Origin: Hymenolepis diminuta
Lineage: Eukaryota; Platyhelminthes; Cestoda; Cyclophyllidea; Hymenolepididae
Reading direction: 5' to 3'
NCBI GenBank assembly: GCA_900708905.1
Contig: CAADRB010000089.1
Span: 186,001 to 250,000 of the forward strand
DNA length: 64,000 nucleotides
The notes under the pieces: generated by a model
What the model saw: the letters and a program-made list of their open reading frames with translations, nothing else
The model's database searches: none
What the model was told of the DNA's origin: nothing
Shown here: positions 48,510 to 61,266 of the stretch, piece by piece
How positions within the stretch are numbered: position 1 is the stretch's first letter
Layout: every line of letters starts with the position of its first letter
Program-made: the position numbers and the translations under genes

Positions 48510-50860
48510 GATGAACAAAAGTTCTAATATTGCATCGATGGAGTAAAAATGAATAGTCTCCATAACCCCAATTGTCCCAAAAACAGAATGTAATAGGTGA
48601 AAGCTTACATAGTGAGGATATTAGATATTGTGCTCTGCAATTGATTAGAACACATTGAAGAGTATAGTATAGTGGAATAATATACAAGAATACTGCCTCT
48701 GTGTGTAAATGTAAGTTGAGATACCCATAATTGTGTGTTAAATACTATTATAAAGCTATTTGCATTAGGATCATGGAACAGAGGTTTAGAAGGGAGAGCG
48801 CAATTAACAGTTTAGCTAGTTAGTTAAAATTCGGCTGAGCTACCACTCTTCTAACCTCTTTTGATCCCCATCACACAATAAGATGGAGAAGAGAAAAACA
48901 GCTAGTTGGAGATCCATATCGAGGGCTGAGAGAACACTCAAGAGTGAGAGAGACTTTTGTTAATTGCGAAGGTGCGAAGGTGAAAGGATAAATGGCTTGT
49001 TTATTTAGATAGAACAAAGCGAAAAAAATGAACTTTTAGGGAAAAATAAGATAGCATAGAAATGGTTCACACACGACATCGTGGATGGGTTGGGAAGCGA
49101 ATGAGTCGTATCATGCATCATGTAGGCGTCAGCACGTCTGCCCGGACAGACAACTTAAGAGGACATTTGCTTTCTAGTATCCAAAATTTTTTTTAAAGCA
49201 CGAGAAAATAGCCGAAATAAGGAAAGTGGTTATAGACAAGCACTACGGAGGGATCACATGACCAATAGAAACACGAAGTAAGTGGCTACCGATTATAAAA
49301 GGGAGCAAATAGAAAAACATCAGTGACCATTATTCTCTCTTCACTTAATACCTCACAGAAACTTCTTACATTTAGAAATTTCATCAAAAGGTTATGCAGC
49401 AGAAGATACAATATTTTATTCCTTTCATGGGAGGCATTTCGAATTCAAAGTCTCCTTAAGTTACGTTCTACTATTAATGCGAATGCTTACACTATGCAGC
49501 ATAAAGTTATCTCCTAGTATACACATACTTCAATCTCAACGAATTACTCAGGTAGAATTATTGTTGAAAAACATACATGTGGTCCCCATGATCGACAAAA
49601 ATTATAAGTTAATACTTGAATTAAAGTAAGATTTAGGCATGCTGATGTTCAAAAGTACATTTTGAAAAGTAGGAGAACAAAGATTCGCATCTGAAAAGCA
49701 AAAATCTCACTGAAGCTCTAACTAGAGAATAGAGAATTTTATTTCGGTTAATTAATTTTCTGGATTATTGAGACAATTAAACTGATTATTGTTCATGAAG
49801 GTTTTCATTGGCGCATATTTAGCAAATCAAATATATTTTGCTAAAAATCAGGAGAAAGTTTGCATCTGGAATCGTTCAGGATGAAAAAAATTGGTGGTTA
49901 TGCCATTTCAGTTTTCATTATACCATAAAGCTTAAGAGGTTAAGAGCCTAAATTTACATCTTTATTACTGACAGCAAATTTTTGCCTTAGCAGAGTTCAA
50001 TAATCTGTTAATTTTCGATCACTGCGGACTTGAATGAAGGAGAAAGCCTCCCTGGATTCAACTCCAGCTCATTTACCGGCGACTTGAAATAAAGTTGTTA
50101 GATTAAATAATTCATATCTACGCTTGCATATGCTTTTGTTATTGCATAATAAATGACAGCAATTTACATTTTAGTCAATCAAAATAGTACTTACTTAAAA
50201 AGCTAACGAAATTGATATGGGACTGTGTAGAATAATTTGATAGATTAATAATAATGTCTATTAAAGTTGTAAGAAAGTCGTGGTTTTGCAGTGGAAGTAT
50301 GTGAATTATTACTGAAAATATGTGCATAATCCGATGATACAAAACCAAGTTTTGCATTGCACTCACAAGTGGTGCATTAAGCTTTGAGACTTATCAATCA
50401 CTGATCGTGGAAGGAAATTATTTATTATTTTCTTTATTGCAAATTTAACAATCTAAGGTCTTTCAATTACCTAGCCAACTTTATCTACTTGTATGTATCA
50501 TTTTATTCCCATATCCACCCTCTAAAATTTGCTAAATCTTCACTGAATCTTGATTTCGTTCTTATTTGATAGCAGTCTGCTCGTCTTGGATGTTTCAGCA
50601 CAATTCTAGGCCTAGCAACAATTACTTCGCTTGTTCTGGATATAAAGTTCCCTCATTCCATCCTTTTAGAATTTTTATATCTTTCCTTTCCTTGCATATG
50701 AAGATGTTTTTCCATGACTGAAAATCAGAAATGTTTTTATAATTTTGCTTTGCCTGTATAGTTGAGCAGAGAAATCAGCATTAACCAAAGAAACGGAATG
50801 CGTTAAATCAGAAGAGTAATTGAGAACTTGAAATGTATACGTAAAGGACAGCTTTTACTC
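48510..50860. other. Spacer upstream of the helical relic
   Basis: No supportable gene. Short open frames at 49323-49517 (plus) and 50175-50366 (minus) have no motif. 48.78-49.0 kb is purine-rich with several GAGAG runs. Confidence 0.35.
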
Positions 50861-50869
50861 TTCGTCATA

Positions 50870-52440
50870 GAGACGAGCAATCAAGTGGATATCATCGCGT
50901 TTAGTAGCTGAGCAATCTACGTCCAATATCTTGTGCCGGACCATCCATCTAAAAATGTGATCAATTAGCTACCTTGTGCGCAATCATACATACATGTAAA
51001 AGTCATGTTTGAAGTAGCTGATTGTGCTTGCTTATAGTCTTTACAATGGAACTTTGAGGCACTTTCAATGCATAAATTTGATGTGACGTCAAAGAGCAGA
51101 TCATCATACCACCAATCGAGAAAAATCTGTTCATACTTCAATGTGGAGATCCTAACTTTTGTGATGGTGACGATAAGTCCGGTGAATCTGCCTGAATCCT
51201 ATTTTTTAGGGTTTTCAAAATCCCGGTCTCTTATTATTTTGGTTGACATGATTCAGAGAAGCTTTGAATAAATCTGAAATGAAGTATTTATGAGTATGAG
51301 CTAAATGTCGGCTAGAAAACTTAGCAAGTGCTAAAATCTGTCTTGACTCTTCTGTTTTAAGTTAGCATACCCTTATATTACAAGCAACTGAAAGATGAAA
51401 TCTCTTTCTGAAAGGATAATTAAAGAACCGGACACAGTTGCTGAACAAATCGGACTCAGAACGGTGCCTTATTTGAGGATCTTTGCGGTATTTCGATTCA
51501 AGATAAGCAGTGAAGCTGAAGGAACATCATTTCAGTAATTGCATTTGAAACAATATTATTTTTCATCAGTATTGAGAAAAATTATTTGTGCATATGATTT
51601 TGTAGAAATATAATATTATTTATGCAGTCCTATGTTACACCTGTTTAATTTACAAGTTTAAACAATAATTATTATATTTTTTTATTAGCCGGACCTCACC
51701 ATTTTCAGCATTTTCGTCACTGTAGAATTAACAGTAGCCCTATATCTGTGAAAAGAATAATAAATACCTGTTTTGTAGCATCGAGCCCTGAGATATAATC
51801 AGCTGCTGAATTGGAGGCCTGGTTGTAACGCCATTAGCAGTAAGCCTGCCATTTTAGTGTTTATTCTCCTCGTTGTCTTAGTAGTGATTGTGGCCCTTCT
51901 TATTACGGTTGGTGTTTGGGAGTCATGAGAAATAGAGGTTATTTCCACAGGTACTACCAGCCTACCGGATATAGTCTCATTCTCTTGCAATTTCCTCCAA
52001 TGTAAGCAAGAAATAATGTTTAGGAACAGTTATTGATATGAAACTACATACGTTGGTTTATGCTGACAAACATATACGTAGACAGGCTTCCCTCAAGTGG
52101 AACTTAGGTCTGGACACGATTCCCATGCACACCAAAGTGCAGTTGTTGTTGCCCATACCATCTAATTTAATTATATTCAATAAGAGTAATTCGAGTAATT
52201 ACCACAGTGTAGTGGCCGCAGGATTTGTTATTACAAGCATTTGTTCGAATATCATATTTAAAATATTCGTACCTCAATTTATAAAGCGCAAATAGGGTAA
52301 AATTGAGCTGTGCCTCACCAGAGATAGCAATGCTGTGTCCTCTTCCCTTAAATTCACTATCACTAGGTCTTGAATATGCAAAACCCATCTATCTGCCCAA
52401 TTTTCGGCAAATTTTCCACTTCTAAACAATGGTGCTAAAA
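50870..52440 (-). pseudogene. Decayed two-domain VAL copy, almost full architecture
   Basis: The exons follow the order of the intact gene. Domain 1: FAENWADR, then HSIAISGEAQLNFT and CGHYT (about 52200-52440), then MVWATTTALWCAWESCPD with GKPVYVYVCQHKP (about 52040-52163). A TGA stop replaces the Trp expected before GKP. Next come a Thr/Arg linker (about 51840-51960), a domain-2 start FHRYRATVNSTVTKMLKM (about 51700-51775), domain-2 main exon IFLDWWYDDLLFDVTSNLC (about 51075-51200), and MVRHKILDVDC (about 50870-50952). The internal stop, frameshifts in the linker and domain 1, and the missing signal exon mark it as non-functional. Confidence 0.78.
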
Positions 52441-52984
52441 CAATGACTAGGAAAAGAAGAAATATTTTGGTATACGTATGATGCCGTGAATTGAAATTTT
52501 AAATTTAAAGTCACAATTATAAAATAAATTTTCTTCTTCTCTCCAATTAATTCAATATGATCTCAAACTTGCTTTCAAAATTATGGTAAAGTATAATAAA
52601 ATCACCCGCCTTAGATGGAAATTAAAATCACCTTGTTTTCGAGAAATGATTTTCATACAACCTTGAATACGGTAATATCTGCCTTTATTAAGTTGTAGCG
52701 TACTATTTAACGTTTCAACTAAATAATAGATTTATTCATTATGAAATCTTAGCGTTATCAGCAAATCAATCTTCGCATTTTAATACACGAAATAGCTCAA
52801 CTTTTGGACTTCAAATGGGAGAGACGAATCGCATTCTAGGAACAATCCAATAACTTTTCCAAAAATCAGAAGGAAAAGAGTTGAGATAGACCTGTTTTTC
52901 TTCTTCCTGTTTTCCTTTTAGAAGTAAACGAGATTTGAATTTGATTTGGCTGCTCAATTTGGATATCAGATGTTTACCACTTTT

Positions 52985-53650
52985 AGCGTGTTTACTGCTG
53001 TGAGACTGACAGCAATTTGATATATGTCCATGGATTTAATGATTCTTTCTTTTCAACCACATCAGGTTGCAAAACTTTGCTAGCAGTACCAGCTGAGGAT
53101 CAATAGGCGATCCAGTAGTAGTGGTGGTGACTGGTCTTTTGACTGTCGTAGCAGCGGTTGAAGATTTTCTGGTTGTCGTAGTAGCTATAGTACTTGCACC
53201 TTGGCTCTAATTTATGCGGCTTAGTATTCTATCCATTCCCTCTGGAATAAAAATTTTGTCAATTTAGAAGTGAGTATGGAATATGAAAAAGACACGGGGT
53301 TTGAACAGAGCGGTCGTAGTGTTGGGCATAGCTCCAGTGGATAACCAACTTCAATCGATGTGGGTTTAACCGTCTATTTTAATTTAAACTCAATTTCATA
53401 ATTCGAACACTTACTCATGTGTTAAGTCCGTCAGATTTTAAGCTACCAGAAGGGTCTTCAATATGGTAATAAGGATTTCCATTCTACCAGCTTTCATATG
53501 CGTTTGCAGTAAAATTGGGCAGTAAACCGCCTGATATGGCAAGATTTTTGTCCCGTACAAACGAATTCAGTGCCGGTTGGTCCTGGATGATCAAAACACA
53601 CTGTCTGCCCATTTTACGGCTAGAGCTTCTATATCTACACTGTGTCTTTG
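52985..53650 (-). pseudogene. Decayed VAL copy, truncated in domain 2
   Basis: Recognisable parts, in different frames: DIEALAVKWADS (53600-53640), NLAISGGLLPNFTANAYESW (about 53490-53555), TSIEVGYPLELCP (about 53325-53370), a Thr-rich linker with TTTTRKSSTAATTVKRP (about 53110-53200), and a domain-2 start RIIKSMDIYQIAVSLTAVN (about 52985-53045). There are several stops and frameshifts. The next copy begins about 550 bp further on, with no room for the rest of domain 2, so this copy is truncated. Confidence 0.7.
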
Positions 53651-53659
53651 AAATTTTAT

Positions 53660-56600
53660 AATAAAGTCTGAAAATCTTGTCATGTAATGCAAACTATGTA
53701 TCTTTCGTCGAATCTCGGCATTGATGAGTAATTTTTTATCTCATTATTGAAAATTTAATCAAAATGTTAAGGTTTAAAACCTATTTTAATTCTCCAATTA
53801 TTCATTCATATAACCATCGTTTACTTGTCAATGGAGTCGGTTTGGAAATTTAATTTCATTTAACTTTGTTACATATTTTCTACATGCATTTTAGTTACTT
53901 TCCAACGATTTCTGGAACATTCTTACACTTAATTGAAGTCACTCAATAGCTGACGTAACTTCTCTACGTTGAATACTATGGTATCGAACAATTTCCTAGT
54001 TAACTTGATCATATAATGCTTCTGAATAGACAAAATTTAATAGGGAAATAAGGTTTGTTAAAAAATCCGTTTCGCCTAAATTAAAACCATTTTCTCATAT
54101 TTCTTTATATACTTTCTTTATACACTTAGAAAAAATGAGATAAATGAAAAAAATTTTTCCAACCAAGAGATCGAAAAAAATGCCTTTCAGTGACTGACTG
54201 TCTAGTCAGTTCAAGCGTTTTCAGTAAACTCTGCCCTCATTTATTCCATTATTTCATACTTATTGGAGTATAGATGGAACCTATTTCTCAAATTTGGGTA
54301 ATTCCTTTATATCTGTTACTATTCTCATATTGAATTTCAATGACCCATTGACTCAACTTCCTTATAAAACACATTTCAACTCACGATCTCAACAATTGCA
54401 ATATAACTTTAGAAATGAGAACTGACCCATTGTCAGTAGACTTTATGATTGTACACAAGTGTGGATTTACAGTAGCGTAAGCTATGAAACTTGAGGGATT
54501 TTTGTGTGGAAGTGTGATTCATTTCATTTTACTTTAACAATTTATTTTCGGAAAATAAGGTTAATTAATGTCATTTTCTACTGAGATTACTCCGCCTATT
54601 ACATAAGAGAGACAAATAATTCCCTGCATTTTACATGATTATTACACCAAATGTATTTCATTTACGTAAATCGTACACAAAGAGGAATGTACGTTTTATG
54701 CTCAGGGTTTAAAAAATGCGCAATCAAGTTTGTATCTTTGATACGCTTTGAGTATGGGATGTACAGCTATCAATTTTGTATTTCGTGGAGATAGACAGAG
54801 TAGGTACTGATTCTTCGGTCCTGACATTTAATGCCTTTGTGGATCAAGATATTTGAAAACAATAAACCCAGCTTTGCATGAATATAGAACATTATCATAA
54901 TTGGAAAATGTTTCCACTGCATTCAGTAACAATATTTTAGGATTGATTTGATATAACATATTCAGGGTCATTGAAAGATTGATTAACACAGCTTACATTT
55001 ATCAAATTTTTAAAATATTGTTTAATTTTTTTGTAAATAGATTAAAGTGTTCTAGGGAAGATGACTACTCAAAATTCTGATTAAATGCGGCTTGGAGTTG
55101 AAACTAAAAAGTGATGTCTTAGCTACCCAAATTAGTATTACAAATGGGAGAATAAAGTTTTTTACTAGAACCATTTAAACATTACTTGTGAAAGATTTGT
55201 GGAGAGAAAATATTATGTGAATCTGGCCACATTGAAGTCAAGTTATTCCTGTCGGTAGAACAGTTAAAGGAGATTGAGAAAACCTCTTCAATTTATGGAT
55301 TAAAATAATAATGGAAATGAATCTTTTCATTACTTTGAATTTTAAACTATCGTAATCGCTTTATTTCTGGTAGAACTGGTCTTGAGGGTGTAATTTTAAT
55401 AATCAAATATTTAATCACCTTTTATTGGAATAAAAAATCAGCACTACAGGTTTTCACGTTTGCGAAATAATTACCTTCGTAATAATGAGGAAGTTTTTTG
55501 TTTTAATGCAACACTAACTCCGTCGAATGTTTCAGAACGGCCTTCAGAATCTGAAAAAAGTACTGATATTGAAAATATTTTTTCTTCATTTATGAACGAC
55601 TATTTTTGTGGATGTTTATTAAAAAAACTACCTCAAAGAAAATTTTTAAATTAGCTCTTCGAATAAAGAGAGCTTGGTTCTAGCTTTTGACATTGCCTTG
55701 AATCTTTTCATAGGGTTATCGGTTTACCTTTTATCCATTACTATTGCTTCTTTAATGTTCAATCCACCCTAAGTTTTGAGTTTTCTTTATCCCTTTCTTC
55801 CCTGATCGCCGATCATTGTATATACGGACGCGCATCAAGCATCCACAAAACACACATTCCTTTCCTCTTGATTAATCTATTTTATTTTATTTCTCATCAA
55901 CTTATGCGACATCTAAACCGAAATTCACCAAACATGAAGAAGGATCAACGCAAAACATCATCTATATTTACGTTCAAAATTATAATTTAGTAGCCATAAC
56001 TTGACAAATTTATAAAATTCGCTCGAAATGCTGTTTTTTACACATCAAATTCGTAACTGAGACAATAACAGTGTATATTGCTTTGTCTCCATACATTTGT
56101 TCAACTATTTCATGAAAAGATGACTTTCAAGTGTTCAGTACGTAAAGTGAATGAAACTTGGAGGCATCTAAATAGTGATCTTGCTATTTTTGTCAAACGC
56201 CCCATAGTCCAATTGTATTCTTACCTATCCTTTAATGGTTAAACATTATAAACTTATTTTGCTTTATTATGAATAACACCGAAAAACGTCAGTTAATATT
56301 CACATAATAACGAAATTGTTACTTGCTTTGTTTTCGTGACTAAATCACTGACTGATGTACTTCGAAATGTAGGTAACACCTTTTTTCCTTTTAAAATGCA
56401 ATGAGAGGACGGTAACAAAACGTATTTCATCGAAAACTGAGCATATAGCAGACAATTTTAGTGAGTAAACTTTGAAAATATGAAACTACACCCATCACCT
56501 CTTGTATGAAAAATACAAGAAATTAAAATTACGATTTTTTGACAGGTAAAGAATTGGGCCGGAATGAACCCGAATAAAGCATTGAACTTCAAAAACACTT

Positions 56601-59600
56601 GAATTTACATATTACTAGAAATCTTCCATTCATGTTTGCAGGCAAAATAAAGTAGAGGAGGGTGGAAAAAAGAGACAAATTTTTTCCACTAATTTGAGAA
56701 CCACCTCAATCGACAATTAACAAGTTGCTTACAATGATGCCACAAGAGTGTTTTGAATGTGCGAAGATTTGTCGCTGGAAATAATTATTTGTTTTGTTGA
56801 AGGCTAGTATTATCAGCTTCCAGCTACGGCTGATGCAAAAAGGTTTTCACAAACAATAGACAGCCACAATTTTAAATTAGGTGCGATCTAAAGCTTGGGA
56901 CTCGTGCATGTGTACTATTAGACGTCCAAACGACGTGTGTGGAATTTTTTACTGGCGAAACCATCAGCTACTGTGAAAAGGCCGAGTGCAAATCACTAAT
57001 CAATGCTCTCCAACTGAAACATTAAAAAAACAGCTCAAGTAAATATGAATTTTTTTGATCCAATAGGAGAAAAACCAAAATAATAAGAAATTTTTTGGGG
57101 AAACCCTCGGTTTAGAGTATGTTAAATGCCAGGAAATATTAATATGCCGTATATAGGCCTCCTATTTTTCTGTTGGAGCGATAGGATATTATTGTATTTA
57201 TTAATTCAAATAATTATTGGTCCGAATTATTCGCTAACATTATTTGTTAAATTGATAGGTGAACCGATCAGAAGTAATGCAAAACAGTTTCAGCTGATGC
57301 AGATCGAAAGTTGTTTATTTTCTTGGTCAAATAACATGCGAATGGTATTTACTACGCGCCTTTGCGCGACAGTTATTTCAGGATGAACTCATACTAACGG
57401 TAATAGCACATTATTTCGGGTGGTGGAATGAGGTGAGAAGTAATGGTCTTGACAAGACCACATTATACGAAATAGTTTTGAACTAATACAACGCTAACTT
57501 TCAAGAACCTAATCGCACGTTTTTTAAGGTAATTACAATAAATTTAATTTGTTTACGTTGAACATTCGCATCAATCATAGTTGGGTTAAATTCTCATCAA
57601 TCTTCGACTTTATTACTTTATCATTATTGACAGTTGGTGAGAGAATGTTTAATTTCAAAAACTCAAGCACTGAAGTCTGATCTCCAAAACTTAAGCAATA
57701 CAGTTGATATGCAAAGAGACTGGCAGACCATATTTTATTTACTGAACCCTTCTATTAATCACTTAAAAATGTAATATCAGAATTTATGAACTTGGTCGAA
57801 TGATGCAGAATGATTTCTATGAAAAATCGTGACCAGTTCGATACTCAGGTTTTCTCAATCAATCAATCTAATTATTCGCTCTCGATCCATCCAAAATAAA
57901 GAATGGAGGTCTGTGTACATTTACGACTCTTTAGGGATTAAGATCACGCCTTTATCAAGTTCTTTTAATCAGGTGTAGAATTTTTAACTTTGCTTGTTAT
58001 GATTTCTCAAATGGTGAGAAATCAAGGGTTCTTTTTTGTTGCTAGTGGTTATCTTTCAACTGGTACATAAAGATATCCTGTATTGAAAAAATGATCTCCA
58101 TCTATTTTTTGACAGCATATGTTTTTTCAGTCTTCCACGTAAAGATTTAACATGATTAATATCAGATGTAGCTTTAACTGGAGTCTGGTTCTGATCTCAT
58201 AGGTATTTTAATGAACAGTCAATGATCTGGTTTATGAGATAAAGACAAATTTGTGTCATAAATGGTCCACAAAATGGTAGGTTGGCAGAATTATCCATTT
58301 GATGAAGTTCAGTTGACTTATTTACTATTGCTCTTCCCTGAATGGTTTAATTGGAGGTATTTCTTAAATGTATCCTTCATCTTCGAAAATACCAAGAACG
58401 AATTTCACCAATTGACAAATTGCGAGTGTAAACTCCGAACTAAATGCTACTAAAATATGCCCGATCCATAATTTTGAAAATTTTAAATTATATGTTCATT
58501 GATCCACGCTAGACTGTTGAAGTTATTTTCATTAGAGCCGTTTGACAAAGACGAAAATGTTTAGGTAAGAGATCTAAAATCTCAATTTTCGAAATTAATT
58601 AGCACATTATTAAATTAGATCATTTTAAATAATTTGCATTGAAAGTGGCATTATTTTTTCAGTTCGTGATTAATTGTTGAATAGACATACTCAACTATAT
58701 TCTCTCGATTTTTATATTTCATTAAAAGTAATTGCTAATCAGTTTCAGGCATAACGGATTACGAGGTTTATTTTATTTCATACTTTTCCTCGTAGACTAC
58801 TATAATGATGAACACTTTATGTTAAGTATTTGAGTCCATTATCTGCGCATATCTTGGTTTCTAACCCATTCACAATTGTATCCTTACACGTGATCCCAAT
58901 TCAAGCATTTATTCAAGAAAATTTAAAAATTCGTTTCCGTCACGCGGAAGTTATTATTAGAAAATTTCCCACTTTTCACTGATATTCGGAACTATAATTA
59001 ATTCTTTTTCCTTTTCCCGCATTGTTGTAACTTTTCCCGGAATAAATACAATTTAGAATTAATCTCGGCTAATTAATTCGGCCACAAATCAAAGCGTCTC
59101 AAAGTAACGGAAAATTAGAAAGCGGGACTGCATGCAGTATTATTAGAGATAAATAATTAGAAATCAGATTTTGGCCCTTTGTTATTCTTCAGACTATACC
59201 CTTCCAATTTAAACAAATTTTCAATTCAGGAACAGGATAGAGAGAAGATAATGTGACAAGTAGGTTTTGTTTTAGTGGAGGTCTTGAAAGAGCAAGAGAT
59301 GAAGTGAAGCTATCGAATGTCTTGATACTGTGGGTTTCTAGAGGGAGAATACATATTGTTCTCTTGATGGAAAAAGCAGATAATGGGAACTTAGGCCACC
59401 TCTAGTACATAATAAGAAAAATTTAAGGACACTCGTGATACAAAACATGGGCTGATGTGTATAGGTCAATTAAGCTTAAAAACCAACTAGGTTACTCTGG
59501 GTTCACAGTAGAGAATCGTATCAGACAATTAAAATTCACGTGCGCGAAAACACTTAGAATGATAAATCATCACTGCCTTTTAAGTTATTCCAAAATTTCC

Positions 59601-61260
59601 GTTAATATTTAAAATTAATTCTTTTTAACTATTTTTTCTTCATTTGATAATGCGATAACTTTTGGCTCTGCAAATACGTGTTAACTAAATAGTCCATATT
59701 CTGTCTTATCATCTCTTCTTGTGGAAACACTGGATTCAGGAAATCTGAAATAGTCTTAGGTTTTATATAGTTTTGATCATTATCCTGTCTTTCATTTGAG
59801 AAGCTTTTGTTTGCAAAATACTACTAATTATGGTATGATCATCCAAGTGAATGCTCAAAGTAGTGTCTTTCTAATCAGCGGCCGTACTTCCGAATTGAAA
59901 TAATACCAAAAAATATTGAAACTGATAATTCGCAAAGACAAATGCTTTTCACGTAAGAGTAATTAATTGTCGATTTATTCAGCATTTACTATTTTCCGGA
60001 ATTTTTTGCATGGAATTGGGTTTCTTTCCAGACGTTCGCCACAAATATTTACCATGCTCGTTTGAATTCATTAGAAATAGTTGTTCAATTGTTAGTAGGG
60101 TCTAAAACAGAAAATGGTATACAAGTCAATCGCAACTTTTTTTAAAACTTTGAAATTGAAGTCAAATGGGACTCTTCTCTAATTCATCAAATCTATCGTG
60201 ATTTTGTGGATCCACCCAACTTGGCTCACAAACTGGTCACATTATTTCTGACGTCAAAACTGAGTTTGTGTCGGCTGGCATCATATTGGCGTTGAACATT
60301 CTGAACAAAATTCTGACATAAATAGTCACCGTCACTGTTACTCTTAATCAGGAGCAAATGTCATTTTAATGAAATAGGCTACTCAGCGCCGTGTTCGAGG
60401 GGAAGGGAAAAGGATTGAATGTTATTTACATTCACAAATAAAATTTCACATAAAGATTCCTTTTTTGCTAACTTTTCACTTCATCATTTACCTTGAAGTC
60501 GTAGAGATGAATAAAAAAATGTGTAGTACTTCATAAATCGTTCTTACGTGTCTAATAAATTTATGAATTAATAGGTGGTGGTTTATAGGGATTTAACGAA
60601 ATTTTTAGCAATAATCCTACCGGCATGGTTAACTAGACCAAGTCTGACTATTTAATTCGTGTTTTACAGACTCCAGACACAGTCTCTTGATTATGCCAAT
60701 GCTAACTGTTTGATTTCTATATTTTGCATTTGTAGGGTAGCAGCCTTGACGCAGATATCAGCTATACCTATCACTCATGTTAAATCGAAAAATAGAATTT
60801 TATAGGTGCAAGAGTATTTAAATACTGGTGGCAGTAGAATAACCCAATAAGAGACGAATTAAGAGATGAGAATTAGACGTCATTCAAATTTTGTGGTTTA
60901 ACACATTCGTTCCTGAGTGTCTTCATATTCTTGATGTTTGGTGCTTATTGACAGTATGCAAACTAGTTTTTAATCGCTCTGTTTTTATATTTTTTTGTCT
61001 AACGGCCAAGAAAATATATTTGCTATTAGCTAGGAGGTTTAAAACATAGCTTAATTCATTAGAGTTTGCTCAATTTGGAATAATATAATAAATTAAAGAT
61101 TTAACTGCCTAATATTGTAGATATCTAAGTTGGCAATGGAGTTCTTAAACCGAATGGAAAATTTTAAATTATTTCTACTCAACAAGTAAGTTAATGTCAT
61201 TCTGCATCTGCGCGTCTTTGCTACTCTGTCCTCAGAGCCTTCTATTGAGGTTATAAGAAA
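53660..61260. other. Long intergenic region, no gene recognised
   Basis: About 7.6 kb of AT-rich sequence. Open frames at 55460-55654, 57126-57386 and 58262-58453 (plus) are isolated. They lack convincing family motifs or splice context. No RNA gene, transposon core or array is evident. Confidence 0.45.
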
Positions 61261-61266
61261 GTTAAA

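Noticed and set aside
58262..58453. Plus-strand frame with YPFDEVQ, resembling the Cys-loop receptor phrase FPFDEQ
   Set aside because: There is no cysteine at the required spacing, no flanking receptor exons and no other motif; a chance match.
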